A stretch of 64,000 nt of DNA from Sphingomonas psychrotolerans (GTDB lineage Bacteria > Pseudomonadota > Alphaproteobacteria > Sphingomonadales > Sphingomonadaceae): positions 1,736,001-1,800,000 of the forward strand of contig NZ_CP024923.1 of the NCBI RefSeq assembly GCF_002796605.1. Direction: 5' to 3'. The position numbers and the translations under genes are program-made. The notes under the pieces are model-generated. The model made no database searches. It saw nothing but the letters and a program-made list of their open reading frames with translations, and was not told the origin of the DNA. Positions within the stretch are counted from its first letter, which is position 1. Each line of letters begins with the position of its first letter. Shown one piece after another: positions 17,012-28,242 of the stretch.

Positions 17012-18159
17012 GCGTGAGCGAGCCTTCCCTGAATTGCCGCGCGACGCACCTTGATCGGTGCGGTCGGGGCGTGAATCGATTCGACGAGATCGGCGAGGTC
17101 GCTCGCCGCATGCGGGCGGCCGACACTCTTGGCGCGCCCCGCCGCATTCTCCAGTGCCTGCGCATCGAGCCCGAGCTTCTGGATCTGCTTGGCAAGCTCA
17201 GTCGCATTGAACGCGCGCTGCGAGATCGTCCGCGCGCCGCCGGCATTGGTGATCTCGCGGGCGTTGGAGGTCTGGTGGTCGTCGGTCGCGCTGGGTAAAG
17301 GCACGAGGATCGCCGGGCGCCCCGCCGCGGTCAGCTCGGCGATGGTCGAGGCGCCGGCGCGGGCGATGACGATATGCGCCCAAGCCAAAGCTTCGGGCAT
17401 GTCGGTGATGTAGGTCGAGACGTCGGCGGGGATGCCGTGCGCCTGATACTTCGCGCGCACCGCATCGATGTCCTCGATCCGCGCCTGATGCGTCACCTGC
17501 AACCGTCGACGGAAATGGACGGGGAGCAACGCGAGCCCGTCAGGGACCACCCGGCTGAGCACTGTCGCGCCCTGACTGCCGCCGGTGACGAGCACTCGGA
17601 AAATGCCCTCCTCGTCGAGGATCGGATAGGGCCGGTCGCGCAGCGCCAGCACCGCCTCGCGCACCGGATTGCCGATCAGATGCGTCTTGGGCGCCCAGCG
17701 CGGCTTCATCCGCTCGACTGCGTCATAAGAGGTGGCGATCGCGCTCACCCGCCCCGCGACGAAGCGATTGACCCGGCCCAGCACCGCGTTCTGCTCGTGG
17801 ATCACCGTCGGCACGCCCGCGCGGAACGCCGCGAGCAACGTCGGCAAGGCGGGATAGCCACCAAAGCCGATCACCGCCGCAGGACGCAGTTCCTTGAACA
17901 GCCGCAGCGCCATCGATCGTCCCGTCATGATACGCCCCGCCGCGCGGAGATAGCCGAGCGGTCCGCCGCCCAGCCGCCCGGCGGGCAACACATGCGTATC
18001 GATTCCGTCGAACAGGCCCGGAAAGCGCACTCCGCGATCGTCGCTCACCAGCGAGACCTTGTGTCCCCGGTTCGCCAGCTCGGCGGCGAGCGCGGCGGCG
18101 GGCACCATGTGCCCCCCCGTCCCGCCTGCTGCCAGAACATAGCTGCGCGAATTCGTCAT
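17008..18159 (-). CDS. murG: Lipid II synthase (GlcNAc transferase) MurG
   Basis: Transfers GlcNAc from UDP-GlcNAc to lipid I on the inner face of the cytoplasmic membrane. The 383-aa GT28 protein contains the glycine-rich loop [16 protein letters not shown] (about 10-25), the GFGGYPALP loop, the VTGGSQGA loop and the donor-binding [16 protein letters not shown] block. ATGA overlaps join it to ftsW and murC. Confidence 0.96.
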   Translation of the reverse strand: MTNSRSYVLAAGGTGGHMVPAAALAAELANRGHKVSLVSDDRGVRFPGLFDGIDTHVLPAGRLGGGPLGYLRAAGRIMTGRSMALRLFKELRPAAVIGFGGYPALPTLLAAFRAGVPTVIHEQNAVLGRVNRFVAGRVSAIATSYDAVERMKPRWAPKTHLIGNPVREAVLALRDRPYPILDEEGIFRVLVTGGSQGATVLSRVVPDGLALLPVHFRRRLQVTHQARIEDIDAVRAKYQAHGIPADVSTYITDMPEALAWAHIVIARAGASTIAELTAAGRPAILVPLPSATDDHQTSNAREITNAGGARTISQRAFNATELAKQIQKLGLDAQALENAAGRAKSVGRPHAASDLADLVESIHAPTAPIKVRRAAIQGRLAHA

Positions 18160-19385
18160 CCCTTACTCCACCGACCCGTATATGGCGAGCGCTTCAGATA
18201 CGGGTTTCGCCGCGTGAAGGCGAGCAGCAACCCGTAACCGATCGACAGCGCGATCATCGACGATCCGCCATAGCTGATGAACGGCAGGGTCATCCCCTTG
18301 GACGGCGCGATCCCGGTGTTCACCGCCATGTTGATCAGCGCCTGCACCCCGAATTGCGCGGCGAGGCCGGAGGCGGCGAGCAGCCGGAATGCGTCCTCTT
18401 CGTCGAGCATCTTCATGAACACCCGGATCACGATCGCGGCATAGAGCAATACGATCACCGCGCAGGCGAGCAGCCCGAACTCCTCACCGATGACCGAGAA
18501 AATATAGTCGGTATGCGCCTCGGGCAGCTTGAACTTGACCTGCCCGCTGCCCGGGCCTGCTCCCGTCAGCCCACCCGCGCTCAAGGTCTGGTGCGCCATG
18601 TCGACCTGATAGCGGTCGGCGAGCGCGGCCTCCTTGGTCGGGAACAGGAAATTGTCGATGCGCGTCCGCGCGGTGCCGTAGAACAGATAGGCGGCGACCA
18701 CCCCGGCCACCGCGGTGCCGAGCAGCCCACCGATCGCCAAGGTCGAGATCCCCGAGATGGTCAGCAGGATCAGCCAGACCGTCCCGAACACCATGGTCTG
18801 GCCGAAATCGGGCTGGAGCATCAGCAGCACTGCGATCACCGCGGTCATCCCGCCGGTGATGAACAGCACCGGCAGCTCGGGATCCTTGGCGCGGAACGAC
18901 AGCATCCACGCAGTCGCGACGATGAAGAACGGCTTGAGGAACTCGGAGGGCTGGAGATCGGAGATGCCGAGATCGAGCCAGCGCCGCGCGCCGTTGGTCT
19001 CCGAACCGACGATTGGCACCAATGCGAGCAGCAACAGGAAGAACGCCGCGCCGACCAAAGCGAAGCGACGCGCGAATGTGACGGGAAGCATCGAAACGCC
19101 GATCAGCACCGGCACCGACAAACAGGCCCATATCACCTGCCGCCAGAAATAGTGCATCGACGGCATAATGTGGGTCGCATCCGAATAGCGCCGCGCCGTC
19201 GCAGGCGAGGCCGCGGCGACCGCGACCAGCCCGATCGCGATCAGCAGCATCGCGAGCAACAGCAGCATCCGGTCGACTTCCCAGAACCACATCCCCGCGC
19301 GCGAAATATTGGCGCGGCCGAGTTGCTTGCTCACCCGCCGCCGGACGTCGCCATTCGGGTTTTCGGTTTCGGCGGCATCGCTCAT
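18156..19385 (-). CDS. ftsW: Septal murein glycosyltransferase FtsW
   Basis: SEDS-family membrane protein that polymerises lipid II at the septum with FtsI. The 409-aa protein has a cytoplasmic N-terminal tail of about 35 residues and about ten membrane helices. Family signatures include NGARRWLDLG, LQPSEFLKPF, MLQPDFGQT, the loop HTDYIFSVIGEEFGLL and the last-helix block PFISYGGSSMIAL. The C-terminal tail is basic. ATGA overlaps join it to murD upstream and murG downstream. Confidence 0.96.
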   Translation of the reverse strand: MSDAAETENPNGDVRRRVSKQLGRANISRAGMWFWEVDRMLLLLAMLLIAIGLVAVAAASPATARRYSDATHIMPSMHYFWRQVIWACLSVPVLIGVSMLPVTFARRFALVGAAFFLLLLALVPIVGSETNGARRWLDLGISDLQPSEFLKPFFIVATAWMLSFRAKDPELPVLFITGGMTAVIAVLLMLQPDFGQTMVFGTVWLILLTISGISTLAIGGLLGTAVAGVVAAYLFYGTARTRIDNFLFPTKEAALADRYQVDMAHQTLSAGGLTGAGPGSGQVKFKLPEAHTDYIFSVIGEEFGLLACAVIVLLYAAIVIRVFMKMLDEEDAFRLLAASGLAAQFGVQALINMAVNTGIAPSKGMTLPFISYGGSSMIALSIGYGLLLAFTRRNPYLKRSPYTGRWSKG

Positions 19386-20701
19386 CCCAGCGCGCTCACG
19401 GCGTCGCGGAACGCCTGACCGCGCGCCTCGTAATCCTTGAACTGGTCGAACGAAGCGCAGGCGGGCGAGAGCAATACGGTGTCGCCGGGCGCGGCGTTGG
19501 CGGCGGCGCTCTTGACCGCTGCTTCGAGGGTGCCCGAGCGCTCGACCGGCATCTCGCTTTCCAGCAGCGAGGCGAACAATTCGCCCGCCTCACCGATCGT
19601 GTACGCCTTGACGACATGACCGAAGCCGGGGCGGCACGCCTCGAGGCTGTCGGTCTTGGCCCGCCCGCCCAGGATCCAGTGGACGCGCGGATAGGCTGAG
19701 AGTGCCGGCGTGGTCGAATCGGCGTTGGTCGCCTTGCTGTCGTTGACGAACAGCACGCCCTTCCGCGTCGCGACGCGCTCCATCCGATGCGGCAGGCCGG
19801 GGAAGGTCTCCAACCCCTTGTCGATCGCGGCCTTGTCGACCCCAAACGCCTCGCAGGCGGCGATCGCGGCAAGCGCATTCTGCGCGTTGTGCGGCCCCTG
19901 CAGCGCCGGCCAGCGCGACTGGTCCATGCACACCCCCGGCGCGATCTTGGTGACGTCCTCGGAGCGTCCCGACACCGCGACCTGCCGGGCAATGGCGGCG
20001 GAGGCCGCGTCGCCAATCCCGATGACCGCGGTGTGCCCGCTGGACTGCATCGCGAACAGACGCGCCTTGGACGCGGCATAGCCCTCGAACCCGTCATAGC
20101 GGTCGAGATGGTCGGGCGTGAGATTGAGCAACACCGCGACGTCGCAGTCGAGACTGAAGGTCAGATCAATCTGGTAGCTCGACAGCTCGAGCACATAGAC
20201 GCCGCCTTCGGGAAGCGGATCGCGTCCGAGGATCGGCAGCCCGATATTGCCGCCCAGCCGTGCGGGGATGCCGGCGGTCTCGAGAATATGGTGGATCAGC
20301 GCCGTGGTGGTCGACTTGCCGTTGGTCCCGGTGATGCCGACGACGCGGTGCGGGGGCAGCTCGGCGCGTGCCTGCGCGAACAGCTCGATATCGCCGACGA
20401 TGGGCACAGCCGCCGTCCGAGCTTTCTCTGCGACTACATGCCTGTTGATCGGTACGCCAGGCGAAACGACGACGGCATCGAAGCCCTCGAAATTGTCGGA
20501 AGCAGGAAAGTCCGTGATTACTAGATGATCGCCGGCTCCTTGGTGATCGTCACCGGCCAGAACCTTGCGGGCCGTCTCGTTGCTATCCCACGCCACCACC
20601 TCGGCCCCGCTCGCCAGCAGCGCGCGCACCGTCGCCAGCCCCGACCGCGCAAGCCCGAGCACCGCATAGCGTTTGCCGCGCCAGGCCGGGCTCGTGATCA
20701 T
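19382..20701 (-). CDS. murD: UDP-MurNAc-L-alanine--D-glutamate ligase
   Basis: Adds D-Glu to UDP-MurNAc-L-Ala. The 439-aa protein has an N-terminal Rossmann-like uridine domain, the P-loop [16 protein letters not shown] (about 118-133), [13 protein letters not shown] and [13 protein letters not shown] in the C-terminal domain. The ATG at 20701 overlaps the mraY stop (ATGA) and its own stop overlaps the ftsW start. Confidence 0.96.
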   Translation of the reverse strand: MITSPAWRGKRYAVLGLARSGLATVRALLASGAEVVAWDSNETARKVLAGDDHQGAGDHLVITDFPASDNFEGFDAVVVSPGVPINRHVVAEKARTAAVPIVGDIELFAQARAELPPHRVVGITGTNGKSTTTALIHHILETAGIPARLGGNIGLPILGRDPLPEGGVYVLELSSYQIDLTFSLDCDVAVLLNLTPDHLDRYDGFEGYAASKARLFAMQSSGHTAVIGIGDAASAAIARQVAVSGRSEDVTKIAPGVCMDQSRWPALQGPHNAQNALAAIAACEAFGVDKAAIDKGLETFPGLPHRMERVATRKGVLFVNDSKATNADSTTPALSAYPRVHWILGGRAKTDSLEACRPGFGHVVKAYTIGEAGELFASLLESEMPVERSGTLEAAVKSAAANAAPGDTVLLSPACASFDQFKDYEARGQAFRDAVSALG

Positions 20702-21768
20702 CTGAGCTTCAGCGTCGATAGCCCTGCTAGCGCCAGCACGAACGCGATGATCCAGAAGCGGATCACCACCGTCGGCTCCGACCAGCCGAGCTGTTCGAAA
20801 TGATGGTGGATCGGCGCCATCTTGAAGACGCGCTTGCCGGTGCGCTTGAAGAAGAAAACCTGGATGATCACCGAGAGCGCCTCGACCACGAACAGCCCGC
20901 CGATGATCCCGAGCACCAGCTCATGCTGCGCCGAAACCGCGATCGCGCCGAGCGCACCGCCGAGTGCGAGGCTGCCGGTATCGCCCATGAACACCGCCGC
21001 GGGGGGCGCGTTGAACCACAGGAAAGCGAGTCCAGCCCCGACGATCGCGCCGCAGAAGATCGCGAGATCGCCCGCGCCGTGGACGTAGGGGATGCCGAGA
21101 TAGGTCGCGAACACCTTGTTGCCGACGACATAGGCGATCAGCATGAATGCCATGCTGGCGATCACCACCGGCATCGTCGCCAGCCCGTCGAGTCCGTCGG
21201 TGAGGTTCACTGCGTTGCCGAACGCGACGATCGTGAACGCGGCGAAGGGGATGTAGAACCAGCCGAGATCGGGATGAATCCAGTTGAAGAACGGCACATA
21301 GAGCTGCGTGCCGGTTTGCGAAATGATCACCCAGCTGGCGATGCCGGCGATCGCGAACTCGCCGAGCAGTCGAACCTTGCCCGACACGCCCGCAGTGCTC
21401 GCCTTCCGGACCTTGTCGTAATCGTCGAGGAAGCCGATCGCGCCGAACCCGAAGGTCACGAACATGCATGCCCAGACCAGCGGATTGGCAAGGTCCATCC
21501 ACAGCAACAGCGAGATCATCAGGCTGGTCAGGATCATCAGCCCGCCCATCGTCGGCGTGCCGCGCTTGGCGAGGTGGCTCTGCGGGCCGTCGCTGCGGAT
21601 CGGCTGCCCCTTGCCCTGACGGACGCGCAACCAGCCGATGAACTTCGGCCCGATGATCAGCCCGATCAGCAACGCGGTGGCAACCGCCGCGCCGGTACGG
21701 AACGAGAGATAGCGGATGAGATTGAGAAGCCCCGGGAAGCCCAGCTGTTCCGCGATCCAGTAGAGCAT
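20698..21768 (-). CDS. mraY: Phospho-MurNAc-pentapeptide transferase MraY
   Basis: Integral membrane enzyme forming lipid I from undecaprenyl phosphate and UDP-MurNAc-pentapeptide. The 356-aa protein has about ten membrane helices and the family signatures [26 protein letters not shown] (catalytic Asp pair), [13 protein letters not shown] and [20 protein letters not shown] with the HHH motif. Its ATG shares one base with the murF stop (TGATG). Confidence 0.97.
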   Translation of the reverse strand: MLYWIAEQLGFPGLLNLIRYLSFRTGAAVATALLIGLIIGPKFIGWLRVRQGKGQPIRSDGPQSHLAKRGTPTMGGLMILTSLMISLLLWMDLANPLVWACMFVTFGFGAIGFLDDYDKVRKASTAGVSGKVRLLGEFAIAGIASWVIISQTGTQLYVPFFNWIHPDLGWFYIPFAAFTIVAFGNAVNLTDGLDGLATMPVVIASMAFMLIAYVVGNKVFATYLGIPYVHGAGDLAIFCGAIVGAGLAFLWFNAPPAAVFMGDTGSLALGGALGAIAVSAQHELVLGIIGGLFVVEALSVIIQVFFFKRTGKRVFKMAPIHHHFEQLGWSEPTVVIRFWIIAFVLALAGLSTLKLR

Positions 21769-23150
21769 CAGGCCATCGCCCTTTCCGCCAATGCCGCCAC
21801 GACGCCTGAGAGACGCACGCCGTTAGAGCCTTTCACGAGCACCGCATCGCCCGGCGCCAGCACGGCATATAGCCGTTCGCGCGCGGTTGCGGCGTCGGGC
21901 ACATGGACGAAATCGATCCTGCCCTCAAGCGCATTCGCCAGTGCGCCCATCGCCTCGCCGACGAGAATGGCATAGCCGACGTCGGCCGCCACGATCGGTT
22001 CGGCGAGCGCGGCATGAAACGCGTCCGAATGCCCGCCCAGCTCACGCATCTCGCCGAGCACTGCGATCTTGCGGCCCGGCTCAAGGGCAAGCACCGCGAG
22101 CGTCGCGCGCATCGAGGCGGGGTTAGCGTTGTAGCTTTCGTCGATCACCAGCGCCTCGCCGTCCGGCAATTCCGCCATGAACCGTGCGCCGCGCCCCGCA
22201 AGCCCGCCCATCTCGGCGAGCGCCAGCCCCGCCAGTTCGAGATCGCCCCCGGCGGCATCGACTGCGGCAAGGATCGCCATCGCATTCGACACCCAATGCT
22301 CGCCCGGCTGCGAGATAGTGAAGCTCAATTCGCGCGCATCGAAGCGCGCAGTGACGAAAGTCCCGCCGGTCCGCGTCCGCATCCGCTCGACCGCGCGGAA
22401 ATCGGCGCCGTCGTTCAGGCCGAAGGTGACAATCTTCGAAGCATGCGGCTCGGCAGCGGCGATCAATCGGTCACGGTGCGGGCTGTCGAACGGCACGATC
22501 GCGACGCCGCCGGGCTCGAGCCCCTCGAATATCTCGCCTTTGGCGTCGGCGATCGCCGCCTCGCTGGCGAAGAAGCCCATGTGCGCCGGCGCGATCGTCG
22601 TCACCATCGCGACATGCGGGCGCACCAGCCGGGTCAGCTGGGCAAGCTCGCCGGCATGGTTCATCCCCATCTCGAACACCCCGAACCGCGTAGCCGCCGG
22701 CATCCGCGCGAGGCTGAGCGGCACTCCGGTATGGTTGTTGTAACTCTTGACCGAACGATGCGCGCAACCCGGATCGACCCGGTCGAACGCCGCGAACAGC
22801 GCCTCCTTGGTGCCGGTCTTGCCGACCGATCCAGTGACGCCGATCACCTTGCCGTTCATTCGCGCGCGGGACGCCCTGCCGAGCGCGTCGAGTGCGGCCG
22901 TCGTGTCGGCGACGCGGACGTTGGGCCGCGCGGTCTCGTCCGATACCAGGGCGCCCGCCGCACCCTGCGCGAACGCCTGATCGAGGAATCGATGTCCGTC
23001 CGTGGTCTCACCCTTCAAGGCGAGGAACAGGTCACCGGGACCGACTTCGCGGGAGTCGAAGGTGACGCCCGAAACGTCGAACGCCGCGGAAGCCTTGCCG
23101 CCAGTGGCGTCTGCAATCTCGCCGGAAGTCCAGAGCGTCACGCCGCGCAT
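21768..23150 (-). CDS. murF: UDP-MurNAc-tripeptide--D-Ala-D-Ala ligase
   Basis: Completes the UDP-MurNAc-pentapeptide using the dipeptide made by Ddl. The 460-aa protein contains [17 protein letters not shown] near the N-terminus, the P-loop [14 protein letters not shown] (about 105-118), and the C-terminal [16 protein letters not shown] block characteristic of MurF. The start overlaps the end of murE by 13 bases, the only overlap of that length in the cluster. Confidence 0.95.
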   Translation of the reverse strand: MRGVTLWTSGEIADATGGKASAAFDVSGVTFDSREVGPGDLFLALKGETTDGHRFLDQAFAQGAAGALVSDETARPNVRVADTTAALDALGRASRARMNGKVIGVTGSVGKTGTKEALFAAFDRVDPGCAHRSVKSYNNHTGVPLSLARMPAATRFGVFEMGMNHAGELAQLTRLVRPHVAMVTTIAPAHMGFFASEAAIADAKGEIFEGLEPGGVAIVPFDSPHRDRLIAAAEPHASKIVTFGLNDGADFRAVERMRTRTGGTFVTARFDARELSFTISQPGEHWVSNAMAILAAVDAAGGDLELAGLALAEMGGLAGRGARFMAELPDGEALVIDESYNANPASMRATLAVLALEPGRKIAVLGEMRELGGHSDAFHAALAEPIVAADVGYAILVGEAMGALANALEGRIDFVHVPDAATARERLYAVLAPGDAVLVKGSNGVRLSGVVAALAERAMA

Positions 23151-24553
23151 TCCCGGGCAACGCTCACATCGTCGAAAGGAAGCACGCGGTCGCCGACGAT
23201 CTGGCCCTGCTCGTGCCCCTTGCCAGCGATCAGCACGATATCTTCGGCCGCGGCCATCGCGATCGCCGCCGCGATCGCCTCGCGCCGCCCGCCGATCTCG
23301 GTGGCGTCGGGTGCGCCCTTCAGCACTTCGGCGCGGATCGCCGCGGGATCTTCGTTACGCGGGTTGTCGTCGGTGACGATCGCCACATCGGCACCCGTCG
23401 CCGCCGCCAGCCCCATCGGCTCGCGCTTGCCGGTATCGCGGTCGCCCCCGGCACCGAACACGAGGATCAATCGCCCGTTGGTATGCGGCTTCAGCGCTGC
23501 AATCGCCGCCTCCAGCGCGTCGGGCGTATGCGCATAATCGACGTAGACCGGCGCGCCGCTGCGGTTGATCGCCGCGCGCTCGAGCCGTCCGCGCACCGGC
23601 TGCAGCCTTGCCAGATTGGCGATGGTCGCGCTCACATCGCCGCCCGTCGCGATTACCAGCCCCGCTGCGGTCAGCGCGTTCGCCGCTTGGTACGCGCCGA
23701 TCAGCGGCAGCATCACCTTGTGGATCTTGCCCTCGGCCTCGATCGTCAGTCCCTGCCCGAGCAAGGTCGGATCGCGGCCGACCAGCTTGAGCGTCTCGCC
23801 ATGCTCGCCCACCGTGATCAGCTTGTTGCCGCGCATCCGGGCCAGCTCCTCGACTCGCATCGCATGCGGATCGTCGGCCCAGACCACCGCCGCGCCGTCC
23901 ATGTCGAGCACGTCGGCGAACAACCGGAGCTTGGCGTGGAAATAGGCGGCCATGTCGCCATGATAATCGAGATGGTCGCGACTCAGATTGGTGAAGGCGG
24001 CGGCGCGCACCGGCAGCCCTTCGGTGCGATATTGCGAGAGCCCGTGCGACGAGGCCTCGAACGCGACATGCGTGACCCCTTCCCGTGCGAGGCCCGCGAC
24101 ATTGGCGAGGAAGGTCACCACGTCGGGCGTGGTCAGCCCCGTGGAAACAGTATCGTCGGAAGTCGTCACGCCCAAAGTGCCGATCGACGCGGCATGCTGC
24201 CCCGCCATGCGCCACAACTGGCGCGTCATCTCGACGGTCGAGGTCTTGCCGTTGGTCCCGGTCACTGCCACCGCGATTTCGGGGAACGGCGCGAAGAATT
24301 TAGCCGCAAGCCGCGCAAAGCGCTCGCGCGGGTTCGCATCGGCGATGTGAACGGCACCTTCGACCACGACACCCGGCCGCGCGACGATCGCCACAGCGCC
24401 CGCATTCACGGCCGCCGGGATGAAATCCTCGCCATTGACTCGCGCGCCCTCGAACGCCCCGAACACCGTTCCTGGTGCCACTTTGCGGTGATCGATCGCG
24501 AACCCGGTGATCGCAGCGGCCTCGTCGCCCCCGGTTAGCGCACCCAGCTTCAC
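23138..24553 (-). CDS. murE: UDP-MurNAc-tripeptide synthetase (DAP-adding)
   Basis: Adds the third-position diamino acid to UDP-MurNAc-L-Ala-D-Glu. The 471-aa protein shows FAIDHRKVAPGTVFGAF near the N-terminus, the P-loop VAVTGTNGKTSTVEM (about 94-108), and TDDNPRNEDP in the C-terminal domain. The DNPR motif there is the known determinant of meso-diaminopimelate specificity, as expected for a Gram-negative. It starts with a GTG at 24553 that overlaps the ftsI stop (GTGA). Confidence 0.96.
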   Translation of the reverse strand: MKLGALTGGDEAAAITGFAIDHRKVAPGTVFGAFEGARVNGEDFIPAAVNAGAVAIVARPGVVVEGAVHIADANPRERFARLAAKFFAPFPEIAVAVTGTNGKTSTVEMTRQLWRMAGQHAASIGTLGVTTSDDTVSTGLTTPDVVTFLANVAGLAREGVTHVAFEASSHGLSQYRTEGLPVRAAAFTNLSRDHLDYHGDMAAYFHAKLRLFADVLDMDGAAVVWADDPHAMRVEELARMRGNKLITVGEHGETLKLVGRDPTLLGQGLTIEAEGKIHKVMLPLIGAYQAANALTAAGLVIATGGDVSATIANLARLQPVRGRLERAAINRSGAPVYVDYAHTPDALEAAIAALKPHTNGRLILVFGAGGDRDTGKREPMGLAAATGADVAIVTDDNPRNEDPAAIRAEVLKGAPDATEIGGRREAIAAAIAMAAAEDIVLIAGKGHEQGQIVGDRVLPFDDVSVARECAA

Positions 24554-26253
24554 CGGGCCGCCTTCGGCGCGCCCGGCCCTTGCCAGATCAACGGGAGCAA
24601 GTCGCTCTCGTCGATATCCCGGTTGTTGTCGGGGGTGACCCCCAGCAGCGCGCCGGTGCGGCTGATCACGCGTCCGACGACGGGAGCAGCGGTCCAGCCC
24701 GCGGTGGTGCGCGGCGTATTGGCATTGGCCTTGGGCGAGTCGAGCATGGCGACCACCACATAACGCGGCGCGTCGATTGGGAAAGCCGCTGCGAAGGTCG
24801 AGACGTTGCGGTGCTTGTCATATCCGCCGACCGAGGCTGCCTCGGCCGTCCCCGTCTTGCCGGCGACGCGGAAGCCAGGGGCGTCGGCCTTGCGGCCGGT
24901 GCCCTTGGTCACGATCAACCGCAGCAACTGGCGCATCCGCGCGCTGGTCGATTCCTTGAGCGCGCGCTCGCCGGCGGGCACCTTGTTCGGATCGACCTTG
25001 AGCAAGGTCGTCGGGCGCAGGATACCGCCATTCACCATCACCGCATAGGCATTGGCCAGATGCAGCGGCGTCACAGCGATGCCGTGGCCATAGGCCGTGG
25101 TCATCACCGTTACACGACCCCAATAAGTCGGCCACAGCGGTTTCGCGCCGCCCACTTCGATCGAGGGACGCCGGTCGAAGCCAAGCCTGCGGAACAGGTC
25201 CTGCATCCTCGCCGCGCCCAGTTCGTCGGCGATCCGCGCAGTGGCGATGTTCGACGAATAGACGAGCGTCTCGGGGATGTTGAGCCAGCGGAACTGCTCG
25301 TCGCCGGGATCGTCGTTGATCGTGAAACGGCCGACCTGCAGCGGGCGGGTGGCGTCGAAGCGTCGCGCCATCGACGTGATCGCGCCCGAATCGATCGCTG
25401 CGGCCACCGCGAGCGGCTTGAAAGTCGAGCCCAGCTCATAGACGCTCTGGGTGACGTTGTTGGGCGGCGCGGCGCCGGGCAGCGCGTTGGGGTTGAAGCT
25501 GGGCAGCGAGGTCATCGCCACGATCTCGCCGGTGTGCACGTCGAGGATCACCCCTGCGGCGCCGCGCGCCTGCAGGTCGGTCATCGCGCGGCCGAGCTCG
25601 TTCTCCAGCGCCGCCTGGACGCGGGTATCGATCGACAGCGCCACCGGCTTGCCGCGCCGCGCGGGATCGCTCAATTGCTGCTCGAGGATCTTCTCCATTC
25701 CCGAGACGCCGCGCCCCTGGGCATCGAGGAAGCCGAGGACATGCGCCGCCATGTTCGATTGCGGATAGAGCCGGTCGGGCTCGCGCTGGAATTCCATCCC
25801 CGGCTCGCCGAGCGCGTTGATCGCGGTGACCAGCTCGGGCATCGCCCGGCGCTTCAGATAGGCGAAGTTGCCGCCCGAATTGAGCAAGGCGTAATATTGG
25901 CTCGCATTCTTGTCGGGGATCAGCTCGGCGAGCTTCTGCGCGAGCACGGTCTTGTCGCCGATCAGCTGGTTGGGGTGCACCGCGATCGACCACGCATCGA
26001 TGCTGCGCGCGAGCGGTGCGCCGTTGCGGTCGACGATGTCGCCGCGCGGCGGGATCAGCGCCAGCGCCATGTCGCGCGCGACAGCGGGCTCCGCCCACAA
26101 TGCCAGCAAGGCGAGCTTGCCGACCACCACGAGCATGCCGAAGCCGAACAGCAAGGACAGCACCATCAGCCGCACCTGGGCGATGGCGACGAGCGCCTGA
26201 CGGGCACCGCCCGTGCGACCCTGCCGGGCCGGCGGGGCGACGACGACGATCAA
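24550..26253 (-). CDS. ftsI: Septal transpeptidase FtsI (PBP3)
   Basis: Class B penicillin-binding protein that cross-links septal murein with FtsW. The 567-aa protein has a short cytoplasmic tail, one membrane helix (about 28-50), the pedestal domain starting RGDIVDRNGAPLARS, and a transpeptidase domain with SxxK (GSTFKPLAVA), SSN (VYSSNIA) and KTGTAE. I start it at the TTG at 26253, which forms a TTGA overlap with the ftsL stop. No ATG or GTG start giving the conserved N-terminal tail exists. Any longer reading would run antiparallel in frame through ftsL. Confidence 0.94.
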   Translation of the reverse strand: MIVVVAPPARQGRTGGARQALVAIAQVRLMVLSLLFGFGMLVVVGKLALLALWAEPAVARDMALALIPPRGDIVDRNGAPLARSIDAWSIAVHPNQLIGDKTVLAQKLAELIPDKNASQYYALLNSGGNFAYLKRRAMPELVTAINALGEPGMEFQREPDRLYPQSNMAAHVLGFLDAQGRGVSGMEKILEQQLSDPARRGKPVALSIDTRVQAALENELGRAMTDLQARGAAGVILDVHTGEIVAMTSLPSFNPNALPGAAPPNNVTQSVYELGSTFKPLAVAAAIDSGAITSMARRFDATRPLQVGRFTINDDPGDEQFRWLNIPETLVYSSNIATARIADELGAARMQDLFRRLGFDRRPSIEVGGAKPLWPTYWGRVTVMTTAYGHGIAVTPLHLANAYAVMVNGGILRPTTLLKVDPNKVPAGERALKESTSARMRQLLRLIVTKGTGRKADAPGFRVAGKTGTAEAASVGGYDKHRNVSTFAAAFPIDAPRYVVVAMLDSPKANANTPRTTAGWTAAPVVGRVISRTGALLGVTPDNNRDIDESDLLPLIWQGPGAPKAAR

Positions 26254-26816
26254 CGGAGCGCCAGCTTCTCGCGCTTCGCCAGCTTCTGCAGATCGTCGAT
26301 CGTGCCCGCGCTCAATACGCCACGATCCACCGAAGCGATCGCCCGGCGGTCTGCTTTCTTCATCAGCTTGCGAAGCTCCCCGTCCTGCTGCGCGACGCTC
26401 TTGCCCGCGGCGGCTTGCGGCACCGCCTGCACTGGATTGGCAGCGGGCACCACCACTGCGGCGGCGGTCTGCAGCGCGGGCGCGCCCGACGGCACGATCA
26501 ATGCGGCAACCTGAACCTCGGCGGGCTGCTGGCCGATGCTCGCCAATGCCATTTCGTTCGCGAGATATTGCTGCGCCGAAGGCGCGGCCAGCGCGAGCAC
26601 ATCCCCGTTCCAGCGCTCGAGCTGGGCGAGGTTGGCGCGGGTGTTGAATTCGGTCTCGAGCCCGCGAATGTCGCGCTGCGCCTGGACGATCGCCAGCTTG
26701 GTCGCGTTGAGCTTCGCCTGTTCGGCGGCGCCGTGCGAGTTTACGAGGTAGCATGCGGGCGCCACGACAACGCCACACAGGAACCATCCCAGTCCCTTGA
26801 AGCCCTGCACTCCCAT
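26250..26816 (-). CDS. ftsL: FtsL-like division protein, extended form
   Basis: Small bitopic divisome protein identified mainly by position between rsmH and ftsI. It has a short N-terminus, one hydrophobic segment (about 9-25) and a coiled-coil-prone helix (AKLNATKLAIVQAQRDIRGL, about 34-53) as in FtsL. At 188 aa it is longer than the usual 90-130 aa because of an Ala/Val/Pro-rich region (about 95-140) and a charged C-terminal helix. The ATG shares one base with the rsmH stop (TGATG). Confidence 0.85.
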   Translation of the reverse strand: MGVQGFKGLGWFLCGVVVAPACYLVNSHGAAEQAKLNATKLAIVQAQRDIRGLETEFNTRANLAQLERWNGDVLALAAPSAQQYLANEMALASIGQQPAEVQVAALIVPSGAPALQTAAAVVVPAANPVQAVPQAAAGKSVAQQDGELRKLMKKADRRAIASVDRGVLSAGTIDDLQKLAKREKLALR

Positions 26817-27760
26817 CAGTTCACTCCCTCACTACCCCAGGGCGCCGCGGCCGTCCGACGTGCCACACGCAGCGTCGCAGACCGGGCGCGCGGGTTACGC
26901 GCTACTTCTTCCTCGCCGGGCCGCACGGCCTTGGCGGGGGTTTCGAAACTCGGCTCGGCCCGGGGGCCGGCCATTGGCCGGTGCCGCGAGCCGGCGGGCT
27001 CGCTGCCGCTCCGTTCGCGCAGGAACCGCTTCACCATGCGGTCCTCGAGCGAGTGGAACGTGACCACCGCCAACCTGCCTCCGGGCTTGAGCACGCGCTC
27101 GGCCGCAGCCAGCCCTTCCGCGAGTTCGTCGAGCTCGCGGTTGAGATGGATTCGGATCGCCTGAAAGGTCCGGGTGGCCGGGTCCTTCTTGTCGTAGTGC
27201 TTATGGTTTAATGATTTTCTAACCACGTTCGCCAGTTCGGAAGTCCGCTTAAGGGGTCGTGCGGAGACGATCGCGCGGGCGACTCGGCGCGACTTGGGCT
27301 CCTCGCCAAAGTTAAATAAAACGTTAGCGATCTCTTCTTCGTCGGCGGTGTTGAGCCACTCCTCGGCGGTCACCCCTTCCTGGCTCATCCGCATGTCGAG
27401 CGGTCCGTCGTTCTGGAACGAAAAGCCGCGCTCGGCCTGGTCGATCTGCATCGACGAGACCCCGATATCCATCGTCACGCCGTCGACCGGCACGAGGCCG
27501 CGGCGCGTGAGTTCGCCTTCCATCTGGCTGAACGGCGCCTCGATCAGGATCAGCCGCCCGCCCGCCTCCGCCACCAGAGTTTGGCCGCCTTCGATCGCAT
27601 GAGGGTCGCGATCGAAAGCGGCCACCTCGGCACCCCGCTCGAGGATGGCGTCGGTGTAACCGCCTGCTCCGAAGGTCGCGTCGACATGGCGCTCGCCGGG
27701 CACGATGGCGAGGCCGTCGACCACTTCATCGAGCAGCACCGGGATATGGGGGGCGCTCAC
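26816..27760 (-). CDS. rsmH: 16S rRNA (cytosine1402-N4)-methyltransferase
   Basis: SAM-dependent methyltransferase modifying C1402 in the ribosomal P site; also called MraW. The 314-aa protein has [13 protein letters not shown] at the N-terminus, motif I as [14 protein letters not shown] (about 25-38), [19 protein letters not shown], and [14 protein letters not shown]. The start is a GTG at 27760 in a GTGA overlap with the mraZ stop. A longer reading would run through mraZ out of frame. Confidence 0.96.
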   Translation of the reverse strand: MSAPHIPVLLDEVVDGLAIVPGERHVDATFGAGGYTDAILERGAEVAAFDRDPHAIEGGQTLVAEAGGRLILIEAPFSQMEGELTRRGLVPVDGVTMDIGVSSMQIDQAERGFSFQNDGPLDMRMSQEGVTAEEWLNTADEEEIANVLFNFGEEPKSRRVARAIVSARPLKRTSELANVVRKSLNHKHYDKKDPATRTFQAIRIHLNRELDELAEGLAAAERVLKPGGRLAVVTFHSLEDRMVKRFLRERSGSEPAGSRHRPMAGPRAEPSFETPAKAVRPGEEEVARNPRARSATLRVARRTAAAPWGSEGVN

Positions 27761-28242
27761 AATTTCACGCCCTTCGACTGGCACAGATATTCGCAGATCT
27801 CGCGCAGGCCCGGATCGGCATTGTCGTCGGCGAGCAGCACTTCGGGCGCCCACACGTCGAACGTCTCGCCACTGCCGTTGAAAAAGGCCCATTTGCCGAT
27901 CTTCGCCTTCATCCGGAAGAAAGGCGGGATCACGAAGCGGCCGCTCTCGTCGAACGGCGCCTTCTCGACCTGCCCGAAGGCGCGGCGCTTGGCGCGCGCG
28001 TCGACCTCGGCCCCGCGCTCCTCGGCGAGCGCCTCCTTGCGGTCGATCCGGTCGTATTTCTCCTTCGACCAGCTCAGGTCGTGCGCGGAGAGGCACGGAT
28101 CCTCCGGGTGGAGGCCGACGACGATCTGGCGGATGTCGGAATTGCGCTCGGCGGCGGCGCGCAGGTCTGCGGGAATGGCGACGCGGCCCTTCTGGTCCAC
28201 CGCCTGGAGCGCAAATCCCTCGAAGAGCTCCCTGTCCGCCAC
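27757..28242 (-). CDS. mraZ: Transcriptional regulator MraZ
   Basis: DNA-binding regulator that in enterobacteria represses its own dcw promoter. The 161-aa protein has two SpoVT/AbrB-like domains marked by [13 protein letters not shown] (about 13-25) and [13 protein letters not shown] (about 95-107). I chose the GTG at 28242, preceded by AAAAGGGG, which gives (M)[15 protein letters not shown]. It is the first gene of the dcw cluster, with a 488-base upstream region that holds the likely promoter. Confidence 0.93.
   Translation of the reverse strand: MADRELFEGFALQAVDQKGRVAIPADLRAAAERNSDIRQIVVGLHPEDPCLSAHDLSWSKEKYDRIDRKEALAEERGAEVDARAKRRAFGQVEKAPFDESGRFVIPPFFRMKAKIGKWAFFNGSGETFDVWAPEVLLADDNADPGLREICEYLCQSKGVKL

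Noticed and set aside
26253..26787. N-terminal extension of FtsI by 178 residues
   Set aside because: It lies entirely over ftsL in another frame and reads Arg/Ala-rich nonsense; the TTG at 26253 gives the family-like N-terminus.
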